From an uncultured Oscillospiraceae bacterium (GTDB taxonomy: Bacteria > Bacillota > Clostridia > Oscillospirales > Oscillospiraceae), in assembly GCA_947626585.1 (NCBI GenBank), contig CANQSU010000014.1:1-32189 (forward strand): a stretch of 32,189 nucleotides of DNA. The letters run 5' to 3'. Numbering within the stretch: position 1 is the stretch's first letter; every line of letters begins with the position of its first letter. Below the pieces are notes generated by a model. That model had not been told where the DNA came from. It worked only from the letters and a program-made list of their open reading frames with translations, and did not search any database. Shown piece by piece: positions 1 to 7,193 of this stretch. The position numbers were made by a program, and so were the translations under genes.

Positions 1-833
1 CAGGGGCCGTTCACGACAAAGTCGTCCAGCAGCGGCTTGGTCTTCTTGTAGACGGCGGGGCCGTTTTCCTTGCCGAGCTTCTTCATCAGGATGGAGCGGT
101 ATTTCGGCGCCCTGGCCTTGGACGGCAGCTTGACGCACGCCGCCATGGCGGACGAGATCGTCTCGGCCCATTTCCCGTAATATCCGGTGATCCCCCGGAT
201 GCTTTTCTCATAATCCAGGCAGCACTCGTCCAGCGGCTTGACGCCCCGGGCGGGGCCGCCGTCCTGCTTTTTTGCGTGCTTTTTGGGCCGTTTGCCGTCC
301 GCGGCGCTGTATGTACGCGTCTGGGCGTCGGGTTTCGACGTCGCGGTGCACGCCTCCGGGTCGGATTCCGGCGGGATTTCCTGGATCAGGTCCGTGCGGC
401 CGCCCGTTTCGGACGCGGTGTTCATGTCCTCCTGGGGCTCTGGGAATGGGCGGCGGACCATGACCTTGTACCCGTAGTCGGCCCAGAAGGCCTGGAGCGG
501 GTCGTACCCGTGGTCCCCGCTGAAGATGACGTATTCACAGGGTTCCGTGCCGGGCTTTGCGTCCATCTGGGAAACGTAGTCTTCCCGGATGAGCCAGCCT
601 AAGTAGCTTGCCAGCTGGAAGTCCAGGGCGTTGTGTCCGGAGCCGCAGGCGATGACCCTTATGGACGCCTCGATGCGGGAGATCTTTTCCAGGACGGAAA
701 ACCTGGCCTGCATGGACATGGTGTGTTCCGTGCAGAACAGGATGACCTCGTCGCCCGGTTTCAGGTTTGGGATGACCTGTTCATACGCGTATTGGACGTT
801 CTCCGTGTCGATCAGGTATATGGTCTTTGCCAT
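1..833 (-). CDS. PIN/NYN-like nuclease domain protein, 3' end cut off by window edge
   Basis: An open frame of 277 codons starts at 833 and runs off the left edge without a stop. The N-terminal ~125 residues look like a PIN/NYN-fold nuclease. They open with IYLIDTENV (Asp9, Asn12), then have GSGHNALDFQLASYLG (Asp71) and FSGDHGYDP (Asp107, Asp111), so four acidic or polar residues sit where this metal-dependent RNase fold places its active site. A Pro/Lys-rich linker follows at about residues 135-195, and then a helical basic C-terminal region. The start has AAAAGGAGG upstream and lies one base after the stop of the preceding gene (TGACATG). Family knowledge suggests RNA cleavage. The actual substrate is unknown, and the C-terminal region could target it. 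Confidence 0.75.
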   Translation of the reverse strand, partial: MAKTIYLIDTENVQYAYEQVIPNLKPGDEVILFCTEHTMSMQARFSVLEKISRIEASIRVIACGSGHNALDFQLASYLGWLIREDYVSQMDAKPGTEPCEYVIFSGDHGYDPLQAFWADYGYKVMVRRPFPEPQEDMNTASETGGRTDLIQEIPPESDPEACTATSKPDAQTRTYSAADGKRPKKHAKKQDGGPARGVKPLDECCLDYEKSIRGITGYYGKWAETISSAMAACVKLPSKARAPKYRSILMKKLGKENGPAVYKKTKPLLDDFVVNGP

Positions 834-834
834 G

Positions 835-1197
835 TCAGCCGTCCTCCTTTTCACAAAGCTCCACGGGCATGATGCCGCGGGCGATGTCGCTGTTGAGCAG
901 GGTCGTGAAGCCCGTCTCCAGGTGTTCCCGGCTGCTGTACAGGAATTTGTTGTAGGATGGGATCGCGGGGTCGTCGATCTGGGCCCCGGTCTCATGGGGA
1001 TACAGCACGACGGCATACTGCCAGTCTTTGCGCTTTTTGTCCTTCGTGTCCAGGGTGAGCCGGTATGTACCCTGGTTCGACATGGGGACGCGGACCTGGT
1101 CGAACCCGCTGATGTTTTTCGGTTCCAGGTGCAGGGTGCCCTTGGACAGCTTCAGGTCCAAAGCCGTCAGGGCGTCTTCGGTCATAGGCACACTCAT
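835..1197 (-). CDS. Hypothetical protein, 120 aa
   Basis: I do not recognise this protein. It begins MSVPMTEDAL and is predicted to be mainly beta strand with a helical C-terminal end. No cysteine pairs, membrane segments or catalytic motifs are visible. I chose the start at 1197 because AAAGGAGG lies 11 bases upstream. A longer in-frame extension would run into the next upstream gene and has the arginine-rich look of an off-frame read. It ends one base before the PIN/NYN-like gene, so the two are probably translated together. Confidence 0.75.
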   Translation of the reverse strand: MSVPMTEDALTALDLKLSKGTLHLEPKNISGFDQVRVPMSNQGTYRLTLDTKDKKRKDWQYAVVLYPHETGAQIDDPAIPSYNKFLYSSREHLETGFTTLLNSDIARGIMPVELCEKEDG

Positions 1198-1216
1198 GAT
1201 CGCATGCCTCCTTTCT

Positions 1217-1447
1217 TTAATCAAAATCGATGCGTTTGTCGCCATCGTAGAGTTCCGCCCAGTCGTATGGCGTGCCCGACGCGGTCTTGATCTGCTCGTC
1301 CCGGATGAGGCCGCCAAAGAAGGTCAGGGTTTGCTTTGCCGTGTGGTCGGAAACGTGGAACGGCGTCAGGTCGCAGATTGTGTCCAAGGCGTCCCGGTCC
1401 TTGTCGTAGGCTTTTATCACATAGGCGTGTGCGTGTGTTTTCGGCAT
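1217..1447 (-). CDS. Hypothetical protein, 76 aa
   Basis: A short unrecognised protein beginning MPKTHAHAYV, with an acidic C-terminal end (YDGDKRIDFD). AAAAAGGAGG precedes the start at a normal distance. It sits 17 bases after the upstream gene and 19 bases before the next, in line with the rest of the operon. It is small, soluble and has no visible motif. Confidence 0.7.
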   Translation of the reverse strand: MPKTHAHAYVIKAYDKDRDALDTICDLTPFHVSDHTAKQTLTFFGGLIRDEQIKTASGTPYDWAELYDGDKRIDFD

Positions 1448-1464
1448 GTTTTACGGCCTCCTTT

Positions 1465-2058
1465 TTATTTGACGATATCGGCGCGAAGCGGCCGGACGTA
1501 TTGGCCGTCCATTTCATATCTGATAATTTGGACGTGCCCACATTTCTTCACGGCGTCTCGCAGGCAGGCGGCCGTGCCGGAACGCATGTTTGGGTCCTGC
1601 CACGCGTCGTCGTCGGTCCACAGGCCGATACAGGTGTCCGCGTCGGCCAGCATGGCGCTGTTGCGTGCCATGAGGAATTTAACAGCGTCGCGGTAGCCGT
1701 CCGGATTTTTATCAGAGATGTATTTGATCTCCGTGGCATTCCGTTTCATGAGCCCGTACTCCTCCCGGCCGAAGGGTCCCGTGGCGGACCAGTTTCGGTC
1801 CTGGGATGGGAACGGCAGGTAAAGGGCGTTTTCCATGGGCAGTTTGGCGGTTGTTTTGACACTTGCCACGGCCCAGAAGACGAGCTGGTCGAATCCCTGG
1901 GCACCGCCGGTGATGAACCTGGCCTTGTACGGGCACAGCTCTGCCTCTATATATTCCTGCAGGAAGCGGAGCAGGCCGTCGTAGTTCTTATGGACGTATC
2001 CGCCCAGGTCCTTGGGGCGGCGCCCGGTGAAGCAGACTGCCGTTGTCTTATCGGGCAT
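1465..2058 (-). CDS. SLOG-fold protein of the YpsA/DUF1273 type
   Basis: A 197 aa protein of the length usual for the DUF1273/YpsA group of the SLOG (Rossmann-like) superfamily. The first strand and turn read AVCFTGRRPKDLGG (residues 7-20), and the nucleotide-site turn reads FITGGAQGFDQLVFWAV (about residues 48-64). Both are the glycine-rich signatures of the family. SLOG proteins bind or process nucleotide-derived ligands. YpsA in Bacillus affects cell division, and phage versions are common but mostly uncharacterised. A weak Shine-Dalgarno (AAAGGCGG) precedes the start. Function here is inferred only as ligand sensing or nucleotide metabolism. Confidence 0.85.
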   Translation of the reverse strand: MPDKTTAVCFTGRRPKDLGGYVHKNYDGLLRFLQEYIEAELCPYKARFITGGAQGFDQLVFWAVASVKTTAKLPMENALYLPFPSQDRNWSATGPFGREEYGLMKRNATEIKYISDKNPDGYRDAVKFLMARNSAMLADADTCIGLWTDDDAWQDPNMRSGTAACLRDAVKKCGHVQIIRYEMDGQYVRPLRADIVK

Positions 2059-2077
2059 TTCATGTACCGCCTTTCGT

Positions 2078-2156
2078 TTTCTTATTTGCCGATTGATGTG
2101 AGTATCGGCGTTTTGTCCGGAAAACCGTAATTGTTTTTACAGTTTCTTATTTGCCG
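2078..2156. repeat. 14-bp direct repeat pair with small inverted repeat in an intergenic gap
   Basis: The sequence TTTCTTATTTGCCG (plus strand) occurs at 2078-2091 and again at 2143-2156, one copy on each side of the 99-base gap between two genes. An inverted repeat (GCCGAT/ATCGGC, 2088-2109) overlaps the first copy. This could bind a regulator or simply be a duplicated leader. No convincing promoter or U-tract accompanies it. Confidence 0.45.
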
Positions 2157-2157
2157 G

Positions 2158-2364
2158 TTATTTGCTGAGCTGGGCCGGGACGGCGCGCAGGGTCCGGTCC
2201 TTGACGTCGGCCGTGACGCGCCAGTTGAATTTCTGGGCGGCCAGTCGCCGGTTGATCTCGTTCTTGTACCGGTACACGGTGCTGCGGGAGCAGCGGCCAA
2301 GGGAGACGGCCCCGTCTATGCCGAGTTCCTCGATCGTCATGGCGATGTTGTCGACGTCAGGCAT
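2158..2364 (-). CDS. Small helix-turn-helix-like protein, 68 aa
   Basis: The protein is short and basic toward its end. The stretch AVSLGRCSRSTVYRYKNEINRRLA (about residues 19-42, split here as AVSLGRCSRSTVY and RYKNEINRRL) reads like a helix-turn-helix recognition helix (SRSTVYRYKNEI), of the kind used by resolvase-type and small phage DNA-binding proteins. GGAGGA lies 8 bases upstream of the start. The first 8 bases overlap the end of the upstream zinc-ribbon gene. A regulatory role is plausible but inferred from this motif alone. Confidence 0.65.
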   Translation of the reverse strand: MPDVDNIAMTIEELGIDGAVSLGRCSRSTVYRYKNEINRRLAAQKFNWRVTADVKDRTLRAVPAQLSK

Positions 2365-2848
2365 TCTCTCTGTCCTCCTGGCTTTCCTGGGGTGGGACGA
2401 GTTTCATCAGGTCCTCCTTGTCGATAAAGGCCTTGCCGGATTTGAGGATATTCTCGGCGGCCTCCGGGACGAAGACCCGCTTGATCATCTCCGGCCTTAC
2501 AACGGCGTAGTACGGATGCGGATAGACCTGTACGCCGGTGGCGGGATCCGTCTGTACGGGCGGCATGCCCTCGATATAGGGCCGGTTGCTGCAGGCCATC
2601 AGGGTGATGCCCTTGGACATATTTTCTTTGCACTCGTCGCAGGGCTCATAGTCCAGGATCATGTTCCTGGGGGCCTCCATGTCGTTGTCGAGGACCTTGG
2701 TGGACGTCCCGCCCCAGGCTGTGTTGACGACCTTTTTACTGGAAAGGCGCCCCAGGAGGGCGATCTCGTTCTTTTCTTTTCCACACCAGAAGCAGATGGG
2801 GATTGTCGGGTTCACCCCGTGCTTGGGGCTGATCGTGATGTTCGGCAT
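2357..2848 (-). CDS. Zinc-ribbon-like hypothetical protein, 163 aa
   Basis: The pairs CFWC (Cys19, Cys22) and CDEC (Cys70, Cys73) suggest one zinc-ribbon fold spanning the first half. The second half is acidic and predicted helical (KRVFVPEAAENILKSG). I recognise the overall pattern from small phage and mobile-element proteins of Firmicutes but know no function for it. The start at 2848 is preceded by GGAGAG and lies one base from the stop of the YhaM-like gene. Confidence 0.75.
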   Translation of the reverse strand: MPNITISPKHGVNPTIPICFWCGKEKNEIALLGRLSSKKVVNTAWGGTSTKVLDNDMEAPRNMILDYEPCDECKENMSKGITLMACSNRPYIEGMPPVQTDPATGVQVYPHPYYAVVRPEMIKRVFVPEAAENILKSGKAFIDKEDLMKLVPPQESQEDRENA

Positions 2849-2849
2849 G

Positions 2850-3809
2850 TCAGTTCTCTCCTTTCGCCTTATAGACGTAGTGGCCCAGGGCGTACACGCG
2901 CTGGGTGCTGTTGGTGCCAGGCTCCATGGCCTTGTAAGCGTTGCGGTAGACTTCGACCCTGGCGTCCATCATGTCCAGCATGGACAGGATCTCGGCCTCG
3001 GGGCAGGCTGGCTCGACGGCCGCGCCGTACTCCGGCTTGCCGTGGTGCGCCAGCAGCATGTGCTGCAGGAGCAGGGATTTTTCGCTGTCCGCTCCGATGG
3101 CGATGCAGGTGTCCCGGACTTCCATGGCGCCGAGGACCAGGTGCCCGGCTAGGTTCCCGGCCGTCGTGAAGCCGGAGGCGAGGCCTAAGTCCGTGAGCTC
3201 GTATTCCTGGAGCTTCCCGATGTCGTGCAGGATGGTGCCGGCCAGGAGCAGGTCCCGGTTGACCACGTCGCCATAGATAGACGCGGCCTTCAGGGCCATC
3301 CAGGCCATGTCCCGCGTGTGCATCAGGAGTCCGTGCAGGAAGGCGTGATGTACGCCCTTGGCTGCCGGTGCGGCGGTGAATTCCGCTTCATGCTTGCGGA
3401 GCAGGCGCTCCGTCACGCACCGGTAGACTGGGTCCTGGATCCCGTCGACGATACCCATGAGCTCGCCCCAGGCGGCGTCCGCGTCGATGGGTGCGACGGG
3501 CACCAGGCGGGCCTTGTCGATGTTGTCGGAGCCTTCGGCGACGCGGATCTGGTCACAGGTGAACTGGAGGGCGCCCTGGAATTCGGACACCGCGCCTTCG
3601 ACGTACACGGGCGTGCCGGCGCTCTCGGAGTTCAGGCTGCCGGTATAGTTCCAGGCCTTGCCGGGGATCTTGCCGGTGCAGTCGGACAGTGTCAGGTCCA
3701 GGTAGGGCTTGCCGTTGCGGGCGGTCTTGACGGCGGCCGCGTCCATCAGGTATACCCCGCGGACCAGGTCAGAGGCGGCGAATTCGTTGACGTATTTGTA
3801 AAAATCCAT
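2850..3809 (-). CDS. YhaM-type 3'-5' exoribonuclease (OB-fold plus HD domain)
   Basis: At 319 aa it matches the usual length of YhaM (about 314 aa). Residues ~15-92 look like an OB-fold nucleic-acid-binding domain (KPYLDLTLSDCTGKIPGKAWN). Residues ~154-290 form an HD phosphohydrolase domain with HHAFLHGLLMH, the catalytic dyad LLAGTILHDIGKLQEY (His195-Asp196), HMLLAHHGKPEYG (His250, His255, His256) and a late Asp in MMDARV. YhaM degrades single-stranded RNA or DNA from the 3' end using manganese. The start at 3809 is chosen for the TGGAGG just upstream; the frame extends further 5' but only through the next gene. Substrate in the phage context is unknown. Confidence 0.88.
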   Translation of the reverse strand: MDFYKYVNEFAASDLVRGVYLMDAAAVKTARNGKPYLDLTLSDCTGKIPGKAWNYTGSLNSESAGTPVYVEGAVSEFQGALQFTCDQIRVAEGSDNIDKARLVPVAPIDADAAWGELMGIVDGIQDPVYRCVTERLLRKHEAEFTAAPAAKGVHHAFLHGLLMHTRDMAWMALKAASIYGDVVNRDLLLAGTILHDIGKLQEYELTDLGLASGFTTAGNLAGHLVLGAMEVRDTCIAIGADSEKSLLLQHMLLAHHGKPEYGAAVEPACPEAEILSMLDMMDARVEVYRNAYKAMEPGTNSTQRVYALGHYVYKAKGEN

Positions 3810-3832
3810 AGGATTACCTCCAGTATTTATAT

Positions 3833-4108
3833 TTATCTTGCGAAGCTGTTCGACATGTAGGCTTCGAAGCTGTCGAAGCCCAGGTAGGAGTCCCAGTCGT
3901 CGGTGTCCGGGCAGTCGTCCTCGACCCAAAGCCAGACGCGTTTGAGGTCGCGTATGTATTCCAATTGGCTGGGCCGGATCCCGTATTTGACGCAGTATTT
4001 TATCCACAGGACCCGGAGCCGGCGGCGGATGCTGCGATCTTCCAAGTCTTCGGTGTAGGCATATGTGATGATTTTATCCAAATCATCACGCCTTTTCCAG
4101 TCCATCAT
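3833..4108 (-). CDS. Hypothetical protein, 91 aa
   Basis: This is an unrecognised small protein, basic in the first half (RSIRRRLRVLW) and acidic in the second (DDCPDTDDWDSY). Two ATG codons occur in tandem at the start (4108 and 4105), so the true start could be either. No clear Shine-Dalgarno is present. The start lies four bases after the previous stop, so translation probably depends on reinitiation by ribosomes finishing the upstream gene. Confidence 0.65.
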   Translation of the reverse strand: MMDWKRRDDLDKIITYAYTEDLEDRSIRRRLRVLWIKYCVKYGIRPSQLEYIRDLKRVWLWVEDDCPDTDDWDSYLGFDSFEAYMSNSFAR

Positions 4109-4112
4109 CGTT

Positions 4113-4415
4113 TTAAGACATGGGTACGATGTTCAGCACGTATGTGTCGAACCCATAGCTGATCTTCCATTCGCCGCCGAAATGGCCCTGGCTGAATAAG
4201 TTTGCCAGGACCTTTCCGTCATAGTCGTACAGGACGGCGTTTGCCTTGTTGTCCCGGACGGAAATTTCGATGGACGTGCCGTCGTCGAAATAGGCTTCCT
4301 GTGAGATGCACGAGCCCATCTGCTGCGGTACGCGCCTTGAGGCGAATTTGTCCGCCAGGTCAAGGACCGGGCGGAGGACCGCCAGGACGCAGCGGTGTTC
4401 AGTCGGAGCCCTCAT
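4113..4415 (-). CDS. Hypothetical protein, 100 aa
   Basis: I do not recognise it. The C-terminal two thirds read like an antiparallel beta sheet (FDDGTSIEISVRDNKANAVL, then YDYDGKVLANLF). The start at 4415 (MRAPTEHRCV) is preceded by GGGGTG and overlaps the last 17 bases of the upstream zinc-binding gene. An earlier in-frame start is rejected because that extension lies wholly inside the upstream gene and has off-frame composition. Confidence 0.65.
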   Translation of the reverse strand: MRAPTEHRCVLAVLRPVLDLADKFASRRVPQQMGSCISQEAYFDDGTSIEISVRDNKANAVLYDYDGKVLANLFSQGHFGGEWKISYGFDTYVLNIVPMS

Positions 4416-4614
4416 CCATGTCACCCCACTCGTCGCACTCGTGTTCGTCGAAGCGGCCGTCCTCGCAGCAATCTTTGCAGACCACGGCGCCGCAATCCGG
4501 GCAGACCGCCACCTGGTCGTCGGGTCCGATTGGCTTCCCGCAGACGTCGCAGGCCAGGCCGTCCGTGCCGAGGGTGCGGTATTCAAAAGCGTTGTCTTCG
4601 TGTTTGTAAGGCAT
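4399..4614 (-). CDS. Small double zinc-ribbon protein, 71 aa
   Basis: Three cysteine pairs, CDVC (22/25), CPDC (38/41) and CKDC (46/49), followed by another Cys and an HEC, make a compact two-site zinc fold similar to double zinc ribbons. The C-terminal end is strongly acidic. GGAGGA precedes the start at a good distance. Such proteins often mediate protein-protein or RNA contacts; nothing here identifies the partner. Confidence 0.75.
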   Translation of the reverse strand: MPYKHEDNAFEYRTLGTDGLACDVCGKPIGPDDQVAVCPDCGAVVCKDCCEDGRFDEHECDEWGDMDEGSD

Positions 4615-4622
4615 AGTTCCTC

Positions 4623-5474
4623 CTATTCTTCACCGTCGTATTCCGTCTTGACCAGCTCGTTGAGCCAGTCCGGGCCGGTGATGGTTCCCCGGGTGAACCG
4701 GGGCATGTCGTCGTAGGAATAATCACAGAGCCGCATCAGCGACCCGTCGCTGGAGACGTAAAGCTGTTCGATGCGGCAGTTTCCGTCCCGTTCGATCTCG
4801 ATGTCGATGCCTGCATAGTCCTCGTTGAACTCGGACCCGCGGACCGGGTCGTGTTCCACGGACTCCGCCAGGCCGTTCCAGTAGGCCCGGCCCTCGCCCA
4901 TGACCCAGCGGGTGTCGCCGGGCTTGTCATAGATGTGGGCCTTGTCCGGGACGAGGTTGGGCAGCGTCAGGAGCCTGGCCAGGCTCTCCGGGCTGATGTC
5001 GTCATGGAACATGTCCAGGCTTACGGCCACGTAACAGCCGTATTCACGTTCAATATATTCGGCCTCGGCGCGGTCCTTCAGGATGCGCTTCAGGACTTCC
5101 GAGCCGGACCAGGACGTGTTTTTGAAATACTGTTCCGTCGTCCACCGGTTCCACGCGTGGCAGGCTTTGATGAACTGGTCAGATACTTCCTTCCCGTTGG
5201 TCGCGAGCCAGACCGTCTCGACGCTGACGCCGTATTTTCTGCAGAGCCGCAGGGCGTCCATCATGGCGCCGGGGTTCAGGGATGGCTCGCCGCCGGTAAA
5301 CGTGACCTCCCTGACATGGCCCAGGCGCGTGAACAGGCTTTTCAGCGTGTCGAACTGGATGTTCATGTCCTGGGCGTCGCCGCGCAGGCAGTGGTCACAG
5401 CACATGTTGCAGCGGCGGGTGATCTCGATGACCAGGTTGTCAATACTCGCCTTTGGTTTCGTCGTACGGGTCAT
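4623..5474 (-). CDS. Radical SAM enzyme, 283 aa
   Basis: The N-terminus holds the [4Fe-4S] cluster motif CX3CX2C as Cys22, Cys26 and Cys29 (ITRRCNMCCDHCLRG), followed by VTFTGGEPSLNP (GGEP at 61-64), the S-adenosylmethionine-binding element. Both are diagnostic of radical SAM proteins. The rest is a partial TIM-barrel-like region and an acidic tail without the extra cysteines of a SPASM domain, apart from a lone LCDYSYDD. The substrate cannot be assigned. GGGAGGA precedes the start, which lies inside the 3' end of the upstream small membrane gene. The stop is TAG. Confidence 0.85.
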   Translation of the reverse strand: MTRTTKPKASIDNLVIEITRRCNMCCDHCLRGDAQDMNIQFDTLKSLFTRLGHVREVTFTGGEPSLNPGAMMDALRLCRKYGVSVETVWLATNGKEVSDQFIKACHAWNRWTTEQYFKNTSWSGSEVLKRILKDRAEAEYIEREYGCYVAVSLDMFHDDISPESLARLLTLPNLVPDKAHIYDKPGDTRWVMGEGRAYWNGLAESVEHDPVRGSEFNEDYAGIDIEIERDGNCRIEQLYVSSDGSLMRLCDYSYDDMPRFTRGTITGPDWLNELVKTEYDGEE

Positions 5475-5634
5475 AATCTGCGTCCTCCCAGATCGGTTTG
5501 AAAAAGTCGTCGTATTCCTCGGGGTGCCTCTCGTAATTTTTCCACTCGTCCGTCTTCGTCACGGCGATGGTGAAAATGGTGAAAGCCACGGGGACCATCA
5601 GGATCCTGATCAGATATACGATGGATGTCAGCAT
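5440..5634 (-). CDS. Small single-pass membrane protein, 64 aa
   Basis: Residues ~2-25 form a hydrophobic segment (SIVYLIRILMVPVAFTIFTI) followed by an acidic cytoplasmic-type tail with WKNYERHPEEYDDFF. I chose the start MLTSIVYL at 5634, one base after the upstream stop (TGACATG), because GGAAGGGAG lies at the right distance. It overlaps the radical SAM gene by 35 bases. The role is unknown; small phage membrane proteins often act on the envelope or on superinfection, but that is not shown here. Confidence 0.7.
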   Translation of the reverse strand: MLTSIVYLIRILMVPVAFTIFTIAVTKTDEWKNYERHPEEYDDFFKPIWEDADYDPYDETKGEY

Positions 5635-5635
5635 G

Positions 5636-6367
5636 TCACTTGCTCCCTTCCTCCGGATAACCGGGTGTTTCCGGAACTGCGTCAAAGCAGGTCCAGTAGG
5701 TGTTCATTTCCCTTAATAATCTTTTGCCGCCGTCCGTGAAGATCACGATGCGGCGGTCCGTGGCGGCGTCCTCGGACAGGTCCTTGATCTCCTGCACGAC
5801 GCGCCACCGGCCGTTCCGGTTGTCGACCCAGAACTGTAGGGCCTTCTCGACGAACCAGACAGGCGTCCCGGGCACCAGGTCCGCGGGATGCAGTTCTTTT
5901 GCCATGCCGACGTATTCCTCGCGGAGCAGGCCGAAACCTTTTTTGGCCCAGTATTCGTCCGGTATGATGTCCGGCGTCAGGGACTTGAAGATCTCCGGGA
6001 TCGAACTGGTGTCTGACCGCAGGAGCTTCCGGTGGGGCATGGTCCCAATGTACCAGCCAAGGGTCACCGTCGTGTCGTCTGAATTTATGTTCGGGTGGGA
6101 TGACAGGATCGCGATGGGGTTTCCGTTGGGGTCGTAGGAGACGAATACGTGTTCCAGGCTTCCGTCGGCCGAATACTGCGACGCGTGCAGCGTGATGACG
6201 CCCTTTTCCGGGACGAGCAGGGGCTTGAGCCGGTTTATCTCAACGATGTACCGATCGGTGTCCGTGAGGCAGCCGTGAGGTTTACGTGATGGGATCGGGC
6301 TGGACATGACGACCCGGAGTGGGCCGTCGTCCAGTTTTGCGATCACTCCAGGCCTAAGTGTGTCCAT
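5636..6367 (-). CDS. Hypothetical protein, 243 aa
   Basis: An unrecognised soluble protein of mixed alpha/beta character. Residues ~65-105 alternate strands (HVFVSYDPNGNPIAIL) and the C-terminal third carries RRIVIFTDGGKRLLREMN followed by a Trp/Cys (YWTCFD). No known catalytic motif is present. AGGAGC precedes the start, which overlaps the end of the DUF5983 gene by 14 bases. Confidence 0.72.
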   Translation of the reverse strand: MDTLRPGVIAKLDDGPLRVVMSSPIPSRKPHGCLTDTDRYIVEINRLKPLLVPEKGVITLHASQYSADGSLEHVFVSYDPNGNPIAILSSHPNINSDDTTVTLGWYIGTMPHRKLLRSDTSSIPEIFKSLTPDIIPDEYWAKKGFGLLREEYVGMAKELHPADLVPGTPVWFVEKALQFWVDNRNGRWRVVQEIKDLSEDAATDRRIVIFTDGGKRLLREMNTYWTCFDAVPETPGYPEEGSK

Positions 6368-6944
6368 TTTCTTGCTCCTCCCTGCTGAACAATTCCGTGC
6401 AGAACGCCCTGACCTTGGCGATCTGCCTGTATGTCAGGCCCGTCTTCTCATGGATCAGCTCGTCGCGATGTTCCAATATTTTTCCGATGGGGTGCCAGTC
6501 CCCGAAGTAATTGGCCAGCGGATGGGCCAGGGACACGGGCAGGTCGGTTTTGCACAGGGGCGTCAGGAATATCTCTTCAGGTGCCTCGTAGTCCTCATCG
6601 TCGCCGTAATATTTGAGATACGGGATCTCGGGCCCGTCGGCGTCGAGGCACAGGATGTTGCAGCCCATGTCGTGGCAGTAGCGCAGGACGTCCTGCAGGT
6701 CCTTCGGGACGGTGTAGGAAATGCCGAAACGCGTGCAGCCGGCAGGGGTCTCCGTGTAGGGGATGTCCACGCCCCTTGTCTCCACAGGGGCCGGCAGATA
6801 AATGATAAATCCGAAGTCGTCTTTCTCATAGACATCGAGGCCGAAGTTGTTTTCTTCGGACTCGCGGAGCAGCATGTTCCTGGTGCATTCGGTCACGTGT
6901 CCGGTGGACAGCGTCAGCATCCGGGAGATCTCAGGTTTGCTCAT
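6354..6944 (-). CDS. DUF5983 family protein, 196 aa
   Basis: The N-terminal part (ISRMLTLSTGHVTECTRNML, then NNFGLDVYEKDDFGFIIYLP) matches my memory of DUF5983, a family common on conjugative elements and large phages of Firmicutes and of unknown function. A middle section (DLQDVLRYCHDMGCNILCLDADGP) is typical of its second half. The C-terminal helix GLTYRQIAKVRAFCTELFSR may be a small interaction domain. GGAGGA lies upstream of the start. The family name is from recognition of the sequence pattern, not from a search. Confidence 0.72.
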   Translation of the reverse strand: MSKPEISRMLTLSTGHVTECTRNMLLRESEENNFGLDVYEKDDFGFIIYLPAPVETRGVDIPYTETPAGCTRFGISYTVPKDLQDVLRYCHDMGCNILCLDADGPEIPYLKYYGDDEDYEAPEEIFLTPLCKTDLPVSLAHPLANYFGDWHPIGKILEHRDELIHEKTGLTYRQIAKVRAFCTELFSREEQENGHT

Positions 6945-6958
6945 GGGCCGTTCCTCCT

Positions 6959-7189
6959 TTATTTCTTATTTTCGGGCCGGCAGGGGCACCAGTCCGGGAC
7001 GGGCGGGATGTCCGAGGCGTATTCCACCTGGGTGATCTGCCGCCCGGTCACGTTTAATTTCTTGTACCGCGGGTCGTTCGCGCAGTACTCTTTACATATC
7101 CAGCGCTGCGTTTCGTGCCCGCGGATCTCGATATTTGGACAGAATGAACAGTTGCTGATGTCCAGCACGATGCGGGTTGTGTCAGCCAT
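6959..7189 (-). CDS. Cysteine-rich hypothetical protein, 76 aa
   Basis: Cysteines at residues 14, 17, 32, 36, 68 and 70 (NCSFCPN, ICKEYC, DWCPC) suggest a small zinc- or metal-binding fold. The ending IPPVPDWCPC resembles the IPxWCP ending of small cysteine-rich proteins seen widely in gut bacteria and their phages. I chose MADTTRIVL at 7189, four bases after the previous stop, over an upstream in-frame start that lies within the neighbouring gene. The Shine-Dalgarno is weak (GGGTGA). Confidence 0.7.
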   Translation of the reverse strand: MADTTRIVLDISNCSFCPNIEIRGHETQRWICKEYCANDPRYKKLNVTGRQITQVEYASDIPPVPDWCPCRPENKK

Positions 7190-7193
7190 GGCG

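Noticed and set aside
2162-3169. 335-codon plus-strand open frame
   Set aside because: It is antisense to the HTH-like, zinc-ribbon and YhaM-like genes, and its second half is arginine/proline-rich without any family pattern.
4621-4626. TAG codons considered as recoded sense codons, as in some large gut phages
   Set aside because: Genes ending in TAG are followed at once by a normal ribosome binding site and start, and TGA and TAA are also used. Reading through would run into the next gene out of frame.
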